Both the position numbers and the translations under genes were made by a program. Shown here one piece after another: positions 46,899-57,501 of a stretch of 64,000 nucleotides of DNA. The stretch comes from Pelagibacterium montanilacus. GTDB taxonomy: Bacteria; Pseudomonadota; Alphaproteobacteria; Rhizobiales; Devosiaceae. The stretch is taken from assembly GCF_003992665.1 (NCBI RefSeq), contig NZ_RZMX01000014.1, positions 1 through 64,000 on the forward strand. Reading direction: 5' to 3'. Within the stretch, counting starts at the first letter, position 1. Every line of letters starts with the position of its first letter. Below the pieces are notes generated by a model that made no database searches, had not been told where the DNA came from, and worked only from the letters and a program-made list of their open reading frames with translations.

Positions 46899-49199
46899 TC
46901 ATCTCCTTTTGCCTCGGGGGCGGGCAGCGGGTTTTCCGCGCCCGCGCGGCGACTGACCGGGTTTGCGCTGGCTGCGCTTGCCACGCCCCGGCGCTTCCCC
47001 GCGCATGCCTTCAGATAGGATCTCGAACCGCAAAGCGCCAGCCATGGGGGCTGCTTCAAGCAGTCGCACTTCCACCCGGTCGCCGATGCCGAACCGCTCT
47101 CCGGTGCGCTCGCCCACGAGGGCCTGCTGCTCCTCGATGAAGCGGAAATAGTCCGTCCCCAGCGATGAGACGGGCACGAAGCCGTCCGCTCCGGTTTCGT
47201 CGAGCCTTATGAAGAGGCCTGCGCCCACCACGCCAGCGACCTTGCCGGTGAACCGCGAACCGATTCGGTCGGCAAGATAATGGGCGAGCAGGCGATCGGA
47301 GGTTTCGCGTTCGGCGGCCATCGCCCGGCGCTCGGTCGCGGAAATGTGCTGGCCGATCTGGCCCAAACGCAGCTCCTCGGCTTCGCTCAGCCCGTCATCG
47401 CCCAGATCAAGGGCACGAATCAGCGCGCGGTGCACGATCAGGTCAGCGTAGCGCCGGATGGGCGAGGTGAAGTGCGCGTAGCGATCGAGGTTCAGGCCGA
47501 AATGACCGAAGTTCTCCGGCGCATATTCGGCTTGGGCCTGGCTGCGCAGGACCATTTCGTTGACCTGCTCGCTCTTTCCCTCCTGCTCGGCGCGCACCAG
47601 GATCTGGTTGAAATCGCGCGGCCGCATGCCTTCCCCGCGCGGGGTGGGCAGGTTCAGCGATTTAAGGAACTCGCCCAGAGTAATCAGCTTCTCGCGGCCC
47701 GGCTCGTCATGGACCCGATAAAGCAGCCCGACATTGCGCTTCTCAAGCGTTTCTGCTGCGCAGACGTTCGAGAGCACCATCATTTCTTCGATCAGCCGGT
47801 GCGCCACAAGCCTTTCGGGCACATAGACGTCGGCGACCAGCCCTTTGTCGTCCAGCCGAATCCGGCGCTCGGGGAGGTCGAGGGCCAGCGGTCCGCGCTT
47901 CTCCCGGGCCCTGGCCAATGCGGCGTAGGCGGCCCAAAGGGGTTTCAGCACAGGCTCGAGCAGCGGGCCCGTCTCGTCGTCGGGCGTGCCATCAATGGCG
48001 CCCTGGGCCCGTTCGTAGCTCAATCCTGCGGCGGAACGCATCATGACCCGATGGAAGGAATGGCTCTTCTTGTTACCCTCCGCGTCGATGACAATACGCA
48101 GCCCCATGGCCGGACGGTTCTCCATGGACCGGAGCGAGCATAGATCGTTGGAGATCCGCTCGGGCAGCATGGGGACGACACGGTCGGGGAAATAGACCGA
48201 GTTTCCGCGCACGAAGGCCTCGCGATCCATGGCCGAGCCAGGCTGGACGTACCGGGCCACGTCGGCGATCGCTACATGGACGATGTGGCCGCCGGGGTTG
48301 CGCGGATCGGTGTCGGGCTCGGCATGCACCGCGTCGTCGTGATCCTTGGCGTCCGCCGGATCGATGGTGATCAGCGGGATGTCTCGCCAGTCCTCTCGGC
48401 CTTCGAGCCCGGCGGGTTCGACTGCAGCGGCTTCCCTGAGCACGATGGCGGGGAAGCGGTAGGGGATGTCCAGAGCATGCAGGGCGATGAGGCTGACTGC
48501 GCCTTCGGACTGGGGATTGCCCACCACCGAAACCACCTTGGCGCGGGGAATGCGCAGCCGGCCCGATTCCACGATCTCGACCTCGACGAGGTCCCCGTCG
48601 CGTGCATTGCCCAGGTCCCCGCTCGAAATGCGCATTTCGCGCGCCTTGCGTTCGACCGGCACGAGCCGGGCCCCGTCTTCGTCCATGCGGACCACGCCGA
48701 TATCGGCCTTGCGGGGTTTCGCCAGGATCTTCATGGCGCGACCGGTGTAGTTGGGCACCAGCTCTTCGCCGCGGTCGATGCGGGCAAGGATACGGTCGCC
48801 GGGCGCCGGCACGACCCGGGCATTGCCTGGCGTCCTGATCTCCACCCGAGGGCGCTCGCCGTCTTCCTCGTTCCATTTCGACGGGAAGGCGTGGAGCGCA
48901 TCCGGATCCGCGTCACCGGGGATGTCGAGTACAGTGACGGCCGGCAGTTCGCGGGCGATCCTTATGGTCTTGCGCTCGCGCGCAAGTAGGCCGTCGGCCT
49001 CCATCTCGCGCAACACCGCCTTGAGCGCCTTCCGATCGTCTCCCTTGATCCCGAAATACCGGGCGATATCGCGCTTTGAAGCGATGTCGGGATAGGCAAG
49101 CACCGCTTCGAGGATTTCCTCGCGCGTCGGGATCACGCCGGGCGCATAAACCGCCGCCCGCTTCGTCTTGTTTGATCTGGGCGTGTCGGCTTTTGACAT
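46899..49199 (-). CDS. rnr: Ribonuclease R
   Basis: RNase R is a processive 3'-5' exoribonuclease for structured RNA and rRNA quality control. The 766-aa protein has an N-terminal winged-helix domain (residues about 20-90), cold-shock domain, and the RNB core with TIDPADAKDHDDAVHAE (metal-binding aspartates) and PIRRYADLIVHRALI, then an S1 domain and a very basic tail (GKRSQRKPGQSPRGRGKPAA). It lies 8 bp after topA. Confidence 0.97.
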   Translation of the reverse strand: MSKADTPRSNKTKRAAVYAPGVIPTREEILEAVLAYPDIASKRDIARYFGIKGDDRKALKAVLREMEADGLLARERKTIRIARELPAVTVLDIPGDADPDALHAFPSKWNEEDGERPRVEIRTPGNARVVPAPGDRILARIDRGEELVPNYTGRAMKILAKPRKADIGVVRMDEDGARLVPVERKAREMRISSGDLGNARDGDLVEVEIVESGRLRIPRAKVVSVVGNPQSEGAVSLIALHALDIPYRFPAIVLREAAAVEPAGLEGREDWRDIPLITIDPADAKDHDDAVHAEPDTDPRNPGGHIVHVAIADVARYVQPGSAMDREAFVRGNSVYFPDRVVPMLPERISNDLCSLRSMENRPAMGLRIVIDAEGNKKSHSFHRVMMRSAAGLSYERAQGAIDGTPDDETGPLLEPVLKPLWAAYAALARAREKRGPLALDLPERRIRLDDKGLVADVYVPERLVAHRLIEEMMVLSNVCAAETLEKRNVGLLYRVHDEPGREKLITLGEFLKSLNLPTPRGEGMRPRDFNQILVRAEQEGKSEQVNEMVLRSQAQAEYAPENFGHFGLNLDRYAHFTSPIRRYADLIVHRALIRALDLGDDGLSEAEELRLGQIGQHISATERRAMAAERETSDRLLAHYLADRIGSRFTGKVAGVVGAGLFIRLDETGADGFVPVSSLGTDYFRFIEEQQALVGERTGERFGIGDRVEVRLLEAAPMAGALRFEILSEGMRGEAPGRGKRSQRKPGQSPRGRGKPAARPRGKRR

Positions 49200-49207
49200 G
49201 GATTATC

Positions 49208-51850
49208 CTAAGCTTCGGCCTTCTTTTTGGCCGGCGCCTTCGTCTTGGCGGGGGCTTTGGCCGTTGTTGCCGATTTCGCTGCCGCGGACTTGCTTGGCGC
49301 CGCCTTCGCCGTGGACGTTTTGGCCTTCGACGTTTTGGCCTTGGGCTTGGCGGCGGCCTTGGTCTTGCCCTTCGAACCGGCCTTGGCGGCGATCAGTTCC
49401 AGCGCCTTTTCCACGTTCACGTCTTCGGGCGCCATGTCCTTGGGCAGGGTGGCGTTGATTTTGCCGTGGTTCACATAAGGCCCATAGCGGCCGTTGCGAA
49501 CGGTCATGGCGCCGCCATCCGGATGATCGCCGAGCTCCTTGAGCACGCTGGCCGCCGCGCCCCTGCCGCGTCCGCCATTGGCTTTCTTCTCGGCGATCAG
49601 CGAGACCGCGCGATTAAGTCCGACGGTGAAAACCTCTTCAACGTCAGAGAGATTGGCATAGGTCTTCTCGTGCAGAACGAACGGGCCGTACCGTCCGATA
49701 CCGGCCGTGATCATCTCTCCGGTCTCGGGATGAGTTCCGACCTCGCGGGGCAGCGAGATCAGCTTGAGGGCCTTCTCGAAATCGATCGAGGCGGGCTCCC
49801 AACCCTTGGGGATGCTGGCGCGCTTGGCGTCCTTGCCGTCTCCCATCTCGAGATAGGGGCCGAACCGGCCGGTCTTGAGATGGATCTCGAGGCCCGTATC
49901 GGGGTGCGTGCCGATCAGCCCGGTTCCAGCGGTCGCCTCGGCGGCTTGTCCGGTTGCGCTTTCGGCAAGCTGCTGGGTGTGTCGGCAATCGGGATAGTTC
50001 GAGCACCCTATGAATGCTCCGTACTTGCCCAGCTTGAGCGACAGTTGGCCTTGCCCGCAGGTGGGGCACAGGCGCGGATCGCTGCCGTCTTCCTTGGGCG
50101 GGAAGATGTGGTGGCCCAGAAGTTCGTTAAGGGCATCAAGGACCTCCGAGACGCGCAGGTCCTTGATCTCGGTGGTGTGCTCGGAGAAATCCTTCCAGAA
50201 CTGGCGCAGCACGTCCTTGTAGTCGATATCGCCCGAGGAAATCTCGTCGAGTTGTTCCTCGAGCGCGGCGGTAAAGCCGTACTCGACATATTTGGTGAAA
50301 AAGCTCTGGAGGAACGCCGTGACCAGCCGGCCGCGGTCCTCGGGGATCAGCGCGCGCTTTTCCAGCCGGATATAGTCGCGATCCTTGAGTGTTCCGAGCG
50401 TCGCCGCATAGGTGGAGGGACGGCCGATCCCGAGTTCTTCCATGCGCTTGATCAGGCTCGCTTCAGTATAGCGGGCAGGGGGCTGGGTGAAATGCTGCTC
50501 CACATCGACCTTCTCGAGTGCCGGGGTATCGCCCACGGCGAGGGCGGGCAGCTCGCGGCTGTCCTCGTCGTCATCCTCGGTCTTTTCCACGCCATAGACG
50601 CCCAGGAAGCCGGGAAAGGTGATCACAGAGCCTGTGGCGCGCAGTGTGATGGCGCGGCCAGCGGCAGTGACGTCGATATCGGCAGTCGTGCGCTCGATTT
50701 CGGCGGACCGCATCTGGCTGGCCAGCGCCCGGCGCCAGACAAGCTGGTAGAGCTTGTGTTGTTCAGGCTCGAGGTTGCGCAGGGTATCGGGATTCTTGCC
50801 CAGATCGGTGGGGCGGATCGCCTCGTGGGCTTCCTGGGCGTTCTTGGCCTTGGAGGCGTAATGCCGGGGCTTTTCGGGCACGTACTCGCTGCCGAATTCC
50901 TTGGCGATGACCCGGCGGGAGGCCTCGATGGCCTCGGGTGCCATCTGCACGGCGTCGGTCCGCATATAGGTGATCAGCCCGCTCTCATAGAGCCGCTGGG
51001 CGACCTGCATGGTGCGTGACGGCGCAAAGCCAAGACGCGTGGAGGCGTCCTGCTGGAGCGTCGAGGTGGTGAAGGGGGCATAGGGATTGCGCTTGGTCGG
51101 CTTCTTGTCGACCGAGGCGATCCGGAAGCTGCCGGATACGATCGCCTTTTTGAGCGCGTCCGCGTCCTCGCCAGTCTTGACCGTGAGCTTGTCGGTCTTT
51201 GCCCCATCCACGCTGTAGAGCCGCGTGGCAAAGGACTTGCCGGCCTGGTTGAGCGTGGGGATAACACTCCAGTACTCGACCGGCTTGAACTTCTCGATCT
51301 CTTCCTCGCGCTCGCATACGAGGCGCAGGGCCACCGATTGCACGCGCCCCGCGGAGCGGGAACCGGGCAGCTTGCGCCAGAGAATGGGAGAGAGCGTGAA
51401 ACCCACCAGATAATCGAGGGCCCGGCGGGCAAGATAGGCGTCGACCAGCGGCCCGTCGATATCGCGCGGGTTCTGCATGGCGCGGGTCACGGCATCGCGC
51501 GTGATGGCGTTAAAGACCACGCGCTTGACCGGCGTATCCTTCTTGAGCGCCTTTTTCTCGCGCAGCACATCCAGAAGATGCCAGGAAATCGCTTCGCCTT
51601 CGCGATCCGGGTCAGTCGCGAGAATCAGTTCGTCGGCGCCCTTGAGCGCCCTCGCGATGTCGGCGATGCGTTTTTTTGACGCCGTATCGACCGCCCAGCT
51701 CATGGCGAAATCTTCGTCGGGGCGCACCGAGCCATCCTTGGAGGGCAGGTCGCGGACATGCCCGAAGCTTGCCAGAACTTCGTAGTCCTTGCCGAGATAG
51801 CTGTTGATTGTCTTGGCCTTGGCCGGGCTCTCGACGATGACGACTTTCAT
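49208..51850 (-). CDS. topA: DNA topoisomerase I
   Basis: TopA relaxes negative supercoils. From ATG 51850 (MKVVIVESPAKAKTINSYLG) it is 880 aa. TOPRIM carries ATDPDREGEAISWH near residue 85, the active-site tyrosine is in GLITYMRTDAVQM near 300, and a C-terminal four-cysteine zinc motif (CPTCGQGQ...GCSNYPDC) is followed by topo repeats (GRFGPYLEMGDG) and a Lys/Ala-rich tail. The reading upstream of 51850 has no support. Confidence 0.98.
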   Translation of the reverse strand: MKVVIVESPAKAKTINSYLGKDYEVLASFGHVRDLPSKDGSVRPDEDFAMSWAVDTASKKRIADIARALKGADELILATDPDREGEAISWHLLDVLREKKALKKDTPVKRVVFNAITRDAVTRAMQNPRDIDGPLVDAYLARRALDYLVGFTLSPILWRKLPGSRSAGRVQSVALRLVCEREEEIEKFKPVEYWSVIPTLNQAGKSFATRLYSVDGAKTDKLTVKTGEDADALKKAIVSGSFRIASVDKKPTKRNPYAPFTTSTLQQDASTRLGFAPSRTMQVAQRLYESGLITYMRTDAVQMAPEAIEASRRVIAKEFGSEYVPEKPRHYASKAKNAQEAHEAIRPTDLGKNPDTLRNLEPEQHKLYQLVWRRALASQMRSAEIERTTADIDVTAAGRAITLRATGSVITFPGFLGVYGVEKTEDDDEDSRELPALAVGDTPALEKVDVEQHFTQPPARYTEASLIKRMEELGIGRPSTYAATLGTLKDRDYIRLEKRALIPEDRGRLVTAFLQSFFTKYVEYGFTAALEEQLDEISSGDIDYKDVLRQFWKDFSEHTTEIKDLRVSEVLDALNELLGHHIFPPKEDGSDPRLCPTCGQGQLSLKLGKYGAFIGCSNYPDCRHTQQLAESATGQAAEATAGTGLIGTHPDTGLEIHLKTGRFGPYLEMGDGKDAKRASIPKGWEPASIDFEKALKLISLPREVGTHPETGEMITAGIGRYGPFVLHEKTYANLSDVEEVFTVGLNRAVSLIAEKKANGGRGRGAAASVLKELGDHPDGGAMTVRNGRYGPYVNHGKINATLPKDMAPEDVNVEKALELIAAKAGSKGKTKAAAKPKAKTSKAKTSTAKAAPSKSAAAKSATTAKAPAKTKAPAKKKAEA

Positions 51851-51970
51851 GCCTTGGCGGCTCCGCAACTTTACGCAGTGTGACCCTGGGAAGGGGAAAA
51901 CCTGCCGACTGGGGCGGCTCCCGAAGTGCGCGCAAAATGGTGAATGCACCGGGCTGTGTCAATCGGGCGC

Positions 51971-53089
51971 CTAGAAACGCAGTGCCACGAGCTGGCCGCC
52001 GGACCTTTCGATCCGGCCAGCGAGCTCCAGTTCGAGCATCAGGGTCTGGAGGCTCGCGACCCCGATCCCTGTGGCCTGAATCAGAGCATCGAGCGAAGTT
52101 GGAGTGTGGCTCAGGGCCGAAAGCAGCCGCGACCTTTCGTCCTCGGTGGGATCGGACCAGTCCGGGATGTGGTCGGAGATTTCGGGCGGCATCTCGAACA
52201 GGGACGCCGCCGCCGGGTCGGCACCTGAAAGATCCTCAAGGATATCGCGAGCACAGGTGATCAGCGTTGCGCCCTGCCTGATCAAGGCGTTGGCGCCTTC
52301 GGACCGAGGATCCAGGGGGAAACCGGGTACGGCAAAGACCTCCCTGTTCTGCTCGAGCGCCAGCCGCGCGGTGATCAGCGAGCCCGACCGCTTGGCGGCT
52401 TCGACGATCACGACGCCGAGCGACAGACCGGCGACGAGCCGGTTGCGTCGAGGGAAATCCCGGGCGCGCGGCTCCCAGCCCATGGGCATTTCGCTCACCA
52501 GAACGCCTCCAGCTTCAACGATGGCGGCGGCGAGAGGCTTGTGGTTGTCCGGGTAGATGCGATCGAGTCCTCCGGCCATGACTGCAATCGTGCCGGTGCC
52601 CAGCGAAGCTTCGTGAGCGGCCGCATCGATGCCGCGCGCAAGGCCCGAGACGATGACATATCCTTGTTCACCCAGGTCGCGCGCCAGCGTTCCAGCCATG
52701 CGTCGGCCTGCAGCAGACGCGTTTCGGGCTCCGACGATTCCGACCGTGCGTTCATGGTCGAGCAGGTCGCCGCCCATGACGGCCAGTATGGGCGGCGGTC
52801 CGGAGATGTGGAGCAGATGGGACGGATAGTTGGGCTCGGCACTGGCGAGGAATCGCACTCCGATCGCCTCGGCCCGCGCAATCTCGTCCTCGATTTCCGA
52901 TGGCGTGGGCACGGACACGTGCCGGGCGCCGCCGCGGCGGGTCAGATCGGGCAGCGCATCCAGCGCGGCCTGAGCCGAGCCGAACCGGTTGAGAAGACTG
53001 CGGAAGGTGGCGGGCCCGACATTGTCGGCACGGATCAGGCGAAGCCATGCGACGCGCTGGGCGGGGGTGAGCCGTCCACGCGTCGCCAT
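51971..53089 (-). CDS. dprA: DNA-processing protein DprA
   Basis: DprA loads RecA on incoming single-stranded DNA in transformation. The 372-aa protein has an N-terminal SAM-like region, the Rossmann core GIVGARNASAAGRRMAG near residue 113 and VSGLARGIDAAAHEASLGTG, and a C-terminal winged-helix DML1 domain (residues about 310-370). It follows plsY by 4 bp. Its presence does not show natural competence. Confidence 0.96.
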   Translation of the reverse strand: MATRGRLTPAQRVAWLRLIRADNVGPATFRSLLNRFGSAQAALDALPDLTRRGGARHVSVPTPSEIEDEIARAEAIGVRFLASAEPNYPSHLLHISGPPPILAVMGGDLLDHERTVGIVGARNASAAGRRMAGTLARDLGEQGYVIVSGLARGIDAAAHEASLGTGTIAVMAGGLDRIYPDNHKPLAAAIVEAGGVLVSEMPMGWEPRARDFPRRNRLVAGLSLGVVIVEAAKRSGSLITARLALEQNREVFAVPGFPLDPRSEGANALIRQGATLITCARDILEDLSGADPAAASLFEMPPEISDHIPDWSDPTEDERSRLLSALSHTPTSLDALIQATGIGVASLQTLMLELELAGRIERSGGQLVALRF

Positions 53090-53093
53090 GCGA

Positions 53094-53696
53094 TCAGCTT
53101 TCGCGGGCGGATTTCGATCCGCCGATTCTGGTTTCGGTTCCCGCTCGCAGGCGGGCGATGTTGGCGCGGTGCGTGAACATCAGCGTCAGGGTCAGCGCCA
53201 GGCATGCGATGGTGAGCGGCGGGCCCGAGAGGATCAATGCCGCGATCGGGGCGACACATGCCGCCACCAGCGCCGAGAGCGAGGAATAGCGTGTGGTCAC
53301 CGCCACCAGCAGCCAGATCGCGCAGAAAATCAGCCCCACCGGCCAGCTCAGGGCGAGGAGGGTGCCGATATAGGTCGCCACGCCCTTGCCGCCCTTAAAA
53401 CCGAGCCAGACCGGAAAGACATGCCCCACAAATGCCGCTACGCCGGCGACGAGGGCGGCTCGCGGCGAAATCAGCCACAGGGTCAGGAAGACCGCCAGTG
53501 CCCCCTTGCCCGCGTCGCCAATCAGCGTCAGCGCGGCGAGATCCTTGCGGCCGGTGCGCAGGACGTTGGTCGCCCCGATATTGCCCGAGCCGATCGAGCG
53601 GACGTCGCCGAGCCCGGCCAACCGGGTGGCCACGAGACCGAACGGGATCGAGCCGAGCCCATAGCCGATGATCGCGGCAAGCAGAAAGTCGATCAC
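53094..53696 (-). CDS. plsY: Glycerol-3-phosphate acyltransferase PlsY
   Basis: PlsY acylates glycerol-3-phosphate with acyl-phosphate, the first step of phospholipid synthesis. The start is GTG 53696, overlapping the pyrC stop as GTGA (200 aa); GTG 53699 is adjacent. Five membrane segments are predicted; [26 protein letters not shown] and [13 protein letters not shown] are the conserved cytoplasmic loops. It lies between pyrC-like and dprA. Confidence 0.95.
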   Translation of the reverse strand: MIDFLLAAIIGYGLGSIPFGLVATRLAGLGDVRSIGSGNIGATNVLRTGRKDLAALTLIGDAGKGALAVFLTLWLISPRAALVAGVAAFVGHVFPVWLGFKGGKGVATYIGTLLALSWPVGLIFCAIWLLVAVTTRYSSLSALVAACVAPIAALILSGPPLTIACLALTLTLMFTHRANIARLRAGTETRIGGSKSARES

Positions 53697-54991
53697 CACC
53701 GCCCCGTTTCCTTGAATACGATCTCTCCGCCTACGATCGTCATCATCACCTTGCCTGTCATGCGCGCATTCTCGAAAGCGGTGTTGGTCGAGCGTGACCG
53801 CAACTGAGCTTCTTCGACAATCCAGGGATAGTCCACATCGAAAAGACATATGTCCGCAGGTGCGCCTTTTTTCAGCGAGCCGGTTTCAAGTCCCAATATC
53901 TGCGCCGGACGCGTCGTCATGGTCTCGAGAAGGACCATGATGTCCAGATCATCGGAATGGAAGAGACGCAATGCACTTGCCAGAAGCGTCTCCAGCCCGA
54001 TGGCGCCGGTTGCCGCGTCGGCGAATGGCTGGCGCTTGACCTCGCTGTCCTGCGGGTCGTGATCGGAGTGAATGGTGTCGATCAATCCGGACTTTATCCC
54101 GGCGATCAGGGCCCGGCGGTCGTCTTCGGTGCGCAAAGGCGGATTGAGCTTGTAGTAGGTCCGGTAGGCGCCGATGTCGGTTTGGTTGAGGCAGAGATTG
54201 TTGATCGATACGCCGGCCGAGGTAACACTGCCGTCCCTGCGGTAGCGCTCGAGGACGTCGATGCTGCGGGCGGTCGAGACCGGGGCGGCGTGGTAGCGCA
54301 CGCCGGTTGCCAGCGCCAGTTGCATGTCCCGGTCCAGAGGGATCGTCTCGGCTTCGATGGGGATGCCTTTGAGCCCGAGAAAACTCGAGAACGAGCCGGC
54401 GTTCATCTGGCCGCCCGCGGCCAGCGACGCATCGCAGGGCAGGTGCACGATCGGCATGTCGAAGTTGTAGGCGTAGGTCATCGCTGCCTTGAGGACGCCC
54501 GAATCCTGGATCGAGCGGCGGCCATCGGTCAGGCAGACGGCGCCGGCCTCGCGCAGAAGGCCAAATTCGGTGATCTCGCGCCCCTCGACGCCGCGCGTGA
54601 TCGCAGCCGCCGGGAGAACGCGCACCTTGGCGGTTGCAGCAGCGCGGCGCGCCACGAAATCCACGAGCGCGGGATCATCGATCACCGGGTTGGTGTCGGG
54701 CATCACGACAATGGTGGTGACGCCGCCGGCTGCGGCCGCGAGCGAGGCCGATTCGAGAGTTTCGCGGTAATCCAGCCCGGGCTCGCCAGTGAACACCCGC
54801 ATGTCGATGAGGCCAGGGCTGGCGATCAACCCCTTGGCATCTATGCGCTCGGCCCCATCCGGAGCGCCGGGGGGGGCGCCCTTGACGATCTCGGACACGC
54901 GACCGTCCTCGACCAGGATCGCTCCGATGTGGTCGTGATAGGGCATCGAATTGATGATGTGGGCATTCTCGATCAGCAGGGGTTTACGCAT
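53693..54991 (-). CDS. Dihydroorotase-like protein with degraded metal site (PyrC' type)
   Basis: From ATG 54991 ([20 protein letters not shown]) it is 432 aa and shares the amidohydrolase fold with dihydroorotases: [20 protein letters not shown] and [20 protein letters not shown] are typical. But the HxH loop (HVHLREPG in active enzymes) is RVFTGEPG, and [10 protein letters not shown] has Pro where active enzymes have His. Only the D/H near IHSDHDPQD remains. As in Pseudomonas PyrC', it may be a structural partner of PyrB. It overlaps pyrB by 8 bp. Confidence 0.9.
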   Translation of the reverse strand: MRKPLLIENAHIINSMPYHDHIGAILVEDGRVSEIVKGAPPGAPDGAERIDAKGLIASPGLIDMRVFTGEPGLDYRETLESASLAAAAGGVTTIVVMPDTNPVIDDPALVDFVARRAAATAKVRVLPAAAITRGVEGREITEFGLLREAGAVCLTDGRRSIQDSGVLKAAMTYAYNFDMPIVHLPCDASLAAGGQMNAGSFSSFLGLKGIPIEAETIPLDRDMQLALATGVRYHAAPVSTARSIDVLERYRRDGSVTSAGVSINNLCLNQTDIGAYRTYYKLNPPLRTEDDRRALIAGIKSGLIDTIHSDHDPQDSEVKRQPFADAATGAIGLETLLASALRLFHSDDLDIMVLLETMTTRPAQILGLETGSLKKGAPADICLFDVDYPWIVEEAQLRSRSTNTAFENARMTGKVMMTIVGGEIVFKETGRW

Positions 54992-55973
54992 CGGCGGCGT
55001 CCGTTTTCGAGAGCAGGGCATCAAGAACGGCCATGCGCACCGCCACGCCCATCTCCACCTGTTCGGTGATCACCGATTGCGGACCGTCGGCAATCGCCGG
55101 GTCGATCTCCACACCCCGGTTCATGGGGCCGGGATGCATGACGAGGGCATTGGGATTGGCATAGCGCAGCTTTTCGGCATCGAGGCCATAGAAGCGGAAA
55201 TATTCACGCGGCGAGGCGATGAGCTTGCCTGCTGAACGCTCGTGCTGCAGGCGCAGCATCATGATGACGTCGACGCCCTCCAGCCCTTCACGCATGTCGG
55301 TATAGACCTCGTCGACCATATCGCCGATTCCGGGTGGCAACAGGGTGCGGGGAGCGATGACCCGCGTGCGCGCCAGCATCGTGCGCAGCAGCACGAGGTT
55401 GGAGCGGGCGACCCGGGAATTGGCGATGTCCCCGCATATGGCTACCGTCATTCCGTTCAGGCGCCCGAGATGGCGGCGAATGGTCAGCGCATCGAGCAAT
55501 GCCTGGGTGGGGTGCTCATGGGTGCCGTCGCCCGCGTTGATCACCGCGCACTCGACCTTCTGGCTCAGGAGCGATACCGCACCCGAGGAGCCGTGGCGCA
55601 CCACGATCACGTCGGGTTGCATGGCATTGAGCGTTGCGGCCGTATCGACGAGCGTTTCGCCCTTTGCGACCGAGGAGGTGCGCATCGCCATGTTCATCAC
55701 CGTGGCGCCGAGGCGCTTGCCGGCGATCTCGAAGCTGGCCTGAGTGCGTGTCGAGTTCTCGAAGAAGAGATTGATCTGGGTCTTTCCGGCCAGGTTCGGC
55801 AGCGTCCGGCGCTGTCGTGATATGGGGATCATCGCCTCGGCCCGGTTGAGCAGGGCGTCGATCTCCACCGGATTTAGACCGGCGATACCAAGCATGTGAC
55901 GGTGAGCAAAGGCGGGAAATGCGGTGGCCGTGCCCGCACCGGTTTCGGAAGCGTCTGGCGTGCGCTGTGCCAT
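54984..55973 (-). CDS. pyrB: Aspartate carbamoyltransferase catalytic subunit
   Basis: PyrB makes carbamoyl-aspartate in pyrimidine synthesis. From ATG 55973 it is 329 aa: carbamoyl-phosphate loop [44 protein letters not shown] and [13 protein letters not shown]. An N-terminal extension of about 25 residues before LGIAGLNP resembles the class A enzymes that need a PyrC-type partner. There is no pyrI nearby. Confidence 0.97.
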   Translation of the reverse strand: MAQRTPDASETGAGTATAFPAFAHRHMLGIAGLNPVEIDALLNRAEAMIPISRQRRTLPNLAGKTQINLFFENSTRTQASFEIAGKRLGATVMNMAMRTSSVAKGETLVDTAATLNAMQPDVIVVRHGSSGAVSLLSQKVECAVINAGDGTHEHPTQALLDALTIRRHLGRLNGMTVAICGDIANSRVARSNLVLLRTMLARTRVIAPRTLLPPGIGDMVDEVYTDMREGLEGVDVIMMLRLQHERSAGKLIASPREYFRFYGLDAEKLRYANPNALVMHPGPMNRGVEIDPAIADGPQSVITEQVEMGVAVRMAVLDALLSKTDAADA

Positions 55974-56042
55974 ATCAAGCCCCAGTTGCAATCGGGGGTG
56001 ACTACCGCGTGCCAGCAGGCGAGGCAACAAATTGTTGGCCGG

Positions 56043-56501
56043 TTATCCCCTCCTGAGCCGGTCGAGCGCGCCCTGGAGGATGTAGCTGGCCGCCAGCTTG
56101 TCGACCACTTCGGCTCGCTTGGCGCGCGAGAGGTCCGCCTCGAGCATGGTGCGGGTGACGGCCATCGTCGAGAGCCGTTCGTCCCAGAAGGCGATCGGCA
56201 GCTCGGTCTTCTGGGCAAAGCTGCGCGCAAAGGCCCGGGTAGACTGGACCCGGGGGCCCTCGGTTCCGTCCATGTTCAGCGGCAATCCCAGGATGATGCC
56301 CCGGATGGCGTGCTTGTCTATGAGAGCCAGAAGGTGCTGGGCATCGGGAGTGAATTTGGTGCGCTTGATCGTCTCGAGCGGGCTCGCCGTCATGCGCAGG
56401 CCGTCCGAGATCGCCACCCCGATCGTCCGGGTGCCGAGGTCGAGCCCCATGAGCTTGCCGGCTGGTCCGAGATTGGCGAGGGGATTGTCCATCTCGGTCA
56501 T
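56043..56501 (-). CDS. ruvX: Holliday junction resolvase RuvX (YqgF)
   Basis: RuvX/YqgF is an RNase H-like protein involved in 16S rRNA maturation and possibly junction resolution. The 152-aa protein (from 56501) has [18 protein letters not shown] near residue 18, [17 protein letters not shown] near 67 and [11 protein letters not shown] near 104. It lies just upstream of pyrB on the - strand (70-bp gap) and is divergent from the hydrolase-like gene. Confidence 0.95.
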   Translation of the reverse strand: MTEMDNPLANLGPAGKLMGLDLGTRTIGVAISDGLRMTASPLETIKRTKFTPDAQHLLALIDKHAIRGIILGLPLNMDGTEGPRVQSTRAFARSFAQKTELPIAFWDERLSTMAVTRTMLEADLSRAKRAEVVDKLAASYILQGALDRLRRG

Positions 56502-56577
56502 GGGATTGCTTTCTTGCTCGCCAGGTTCCAGGCGCTTATCAGCAAACCTGACGCGATTGGCAAGCGGAGGCCATGGC

Positions 56578-57114
56578 ATGAAAATCGTATGGCTGGGCGG
56601 ATCAACCTTCCGCATCCAGATCGAGGGGCGCATTCTGGTGATTGAACCCGATGGCGCGCCCAGAGACATCGAACCGGCCGAACTTCGCTCGGGGGCCGAT
56701 ACGCTGGTCGATCTCGACAGTGCCGACCTGCCTCACTTCGACGCTGAAAGCTGGCGCCCCAGGCGCCGCACGCGTCTGATCGACGAGCCGCAGGGCGATG
56801 AGGGGCTGGACCTGCGTCGCCTGTCCTCCCGAGCGATCGTCTGCGATACGCGGGACGAGGGCATGATGGTCCTCGCCGAAACGAGCGTGCCGCCCCAGTG
56901 GGGCCGATGGGCCGACGCTGCGGTTGTCGTGCTGGCCGGGGCAGGGCGCGCATGTGCTGCGGCTGGCACCGCGCTGCTCGACATTGCACGCCCAAAACTC
57001 ATCGTTCTTGCCGTTCCCGCGGAAGAAGTCGATGCAGCGTTTGCGGCTCTTGCGCCGCAACTGGCCGGCAGCGGGCTGGTCGTCGCCGATGCGGGGCTGG
57101 CAGTGGAAGCCTGA
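56578..57114 (+). CDS. Metallo-hydrolase-like protein, apparently inactive or shortened
   Basis: The 178-aa protein opens [20 protein letters not shown], close to the first strand-loop of UlaG/UPF0173-type metallo-beta-lactamase-fold hydrolases (which have GHS here), but the HxHxDH zinc motif is absent: no histidine-rich element follows. The C-terminal part ([20 protein letters not shown]) is Ala-rich. SD GGAGG (56566-56570) sits 7 nt before the ATG, so translation is likely. A degenerate hydrolase is my inference; I cannot confirm the family. Confidence 0.6.
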   Translation: MKIVWLGGSTFRIQIEGRILVIEPDGAPRDIEPAELRSGADTLVDLDSADLPHFDAESWRPRRRTRLIDEPQGDEGLDLRRLSSRAIVCDTRDEGMMVLAETSVPPQWGRWADAAVVVLAGAGRACAAAGTALLDIARPKLIVLAVPAEEVDAAFAALAPQLAGSGLVVADAGLAVEA

Positions 57115-57210
57115 TTGGCAATTGCCATTTGCAGGCCACGATTGTTAAAAGCCGTCGACGCATGCACAACATCACGTGCGTGCCTTGAAACACTTGGCCT
57201 GGAGAAACCC

Positions 57211-57498
57211 ATGTCGGTCGATGCCGATACCGTAAGGCGCATTGGGCGCCTCGCCCGCATCCGGATTTCCGAGGATGAGGTCTCTGCCTATGAGGGCGAG
57301 CTCAACGCCATTCTCGGGTTCGTCGAGCAACTCGGGGAAGTCGACGTGTCCGATGTCGAGCCCATGACCTCGGTCACCCCGATGGTTCTGCGCCGCCGGG
57401 AAGATGCGGTCACCGATGGCGGCCATGCCGACAGGATCGTCTCCAATGCACCGCTTACGGAAGACAATTTCTTCATGGTGCCCAAGGTGGTGGAGTAG
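57211..57498 (+). CDS. gatC: Asp-tRNA(Asn)/Glu-tRNA(Gln) amidotransferase subunit GatC
   Basis: GatC stabilises the GatA-GatB complex that makes Gln-tRNA(Gln) and Asn-tRNA(Asn). The start at 57211 ([20 protein letters not shown]) gives 95 aa, with SD GGAGAAACCC just upstream. [15 protein letters not shown] and [20 protein letters not shown] are family signatures. A GNAT gene separates it from gatA by 3 bp, and gatB lies 5.6 kb downstream. Confidence 0.97.
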   Translation: MSVDADTVRRIGRLARIRISEDEVSAYEGELNAILGFVEQLGEVDVSDVEPMTSVTPMVLRRREDAVTDGGHADRIVSNAPLTEDNFFMVPKVVE

Positions 57499-57501
57499 GC
57501 C

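Noticed and set aside
49076-51019. 647-aa + strand frame
   Set aside because: It is antisense to topA; its composition is that of a shadow frame.
53957-55069. 370-aa + strand frame
   Set aside because: It is antisense to the pyrC-like gene, whose family, overlap with pyrB and codon bias are clear.
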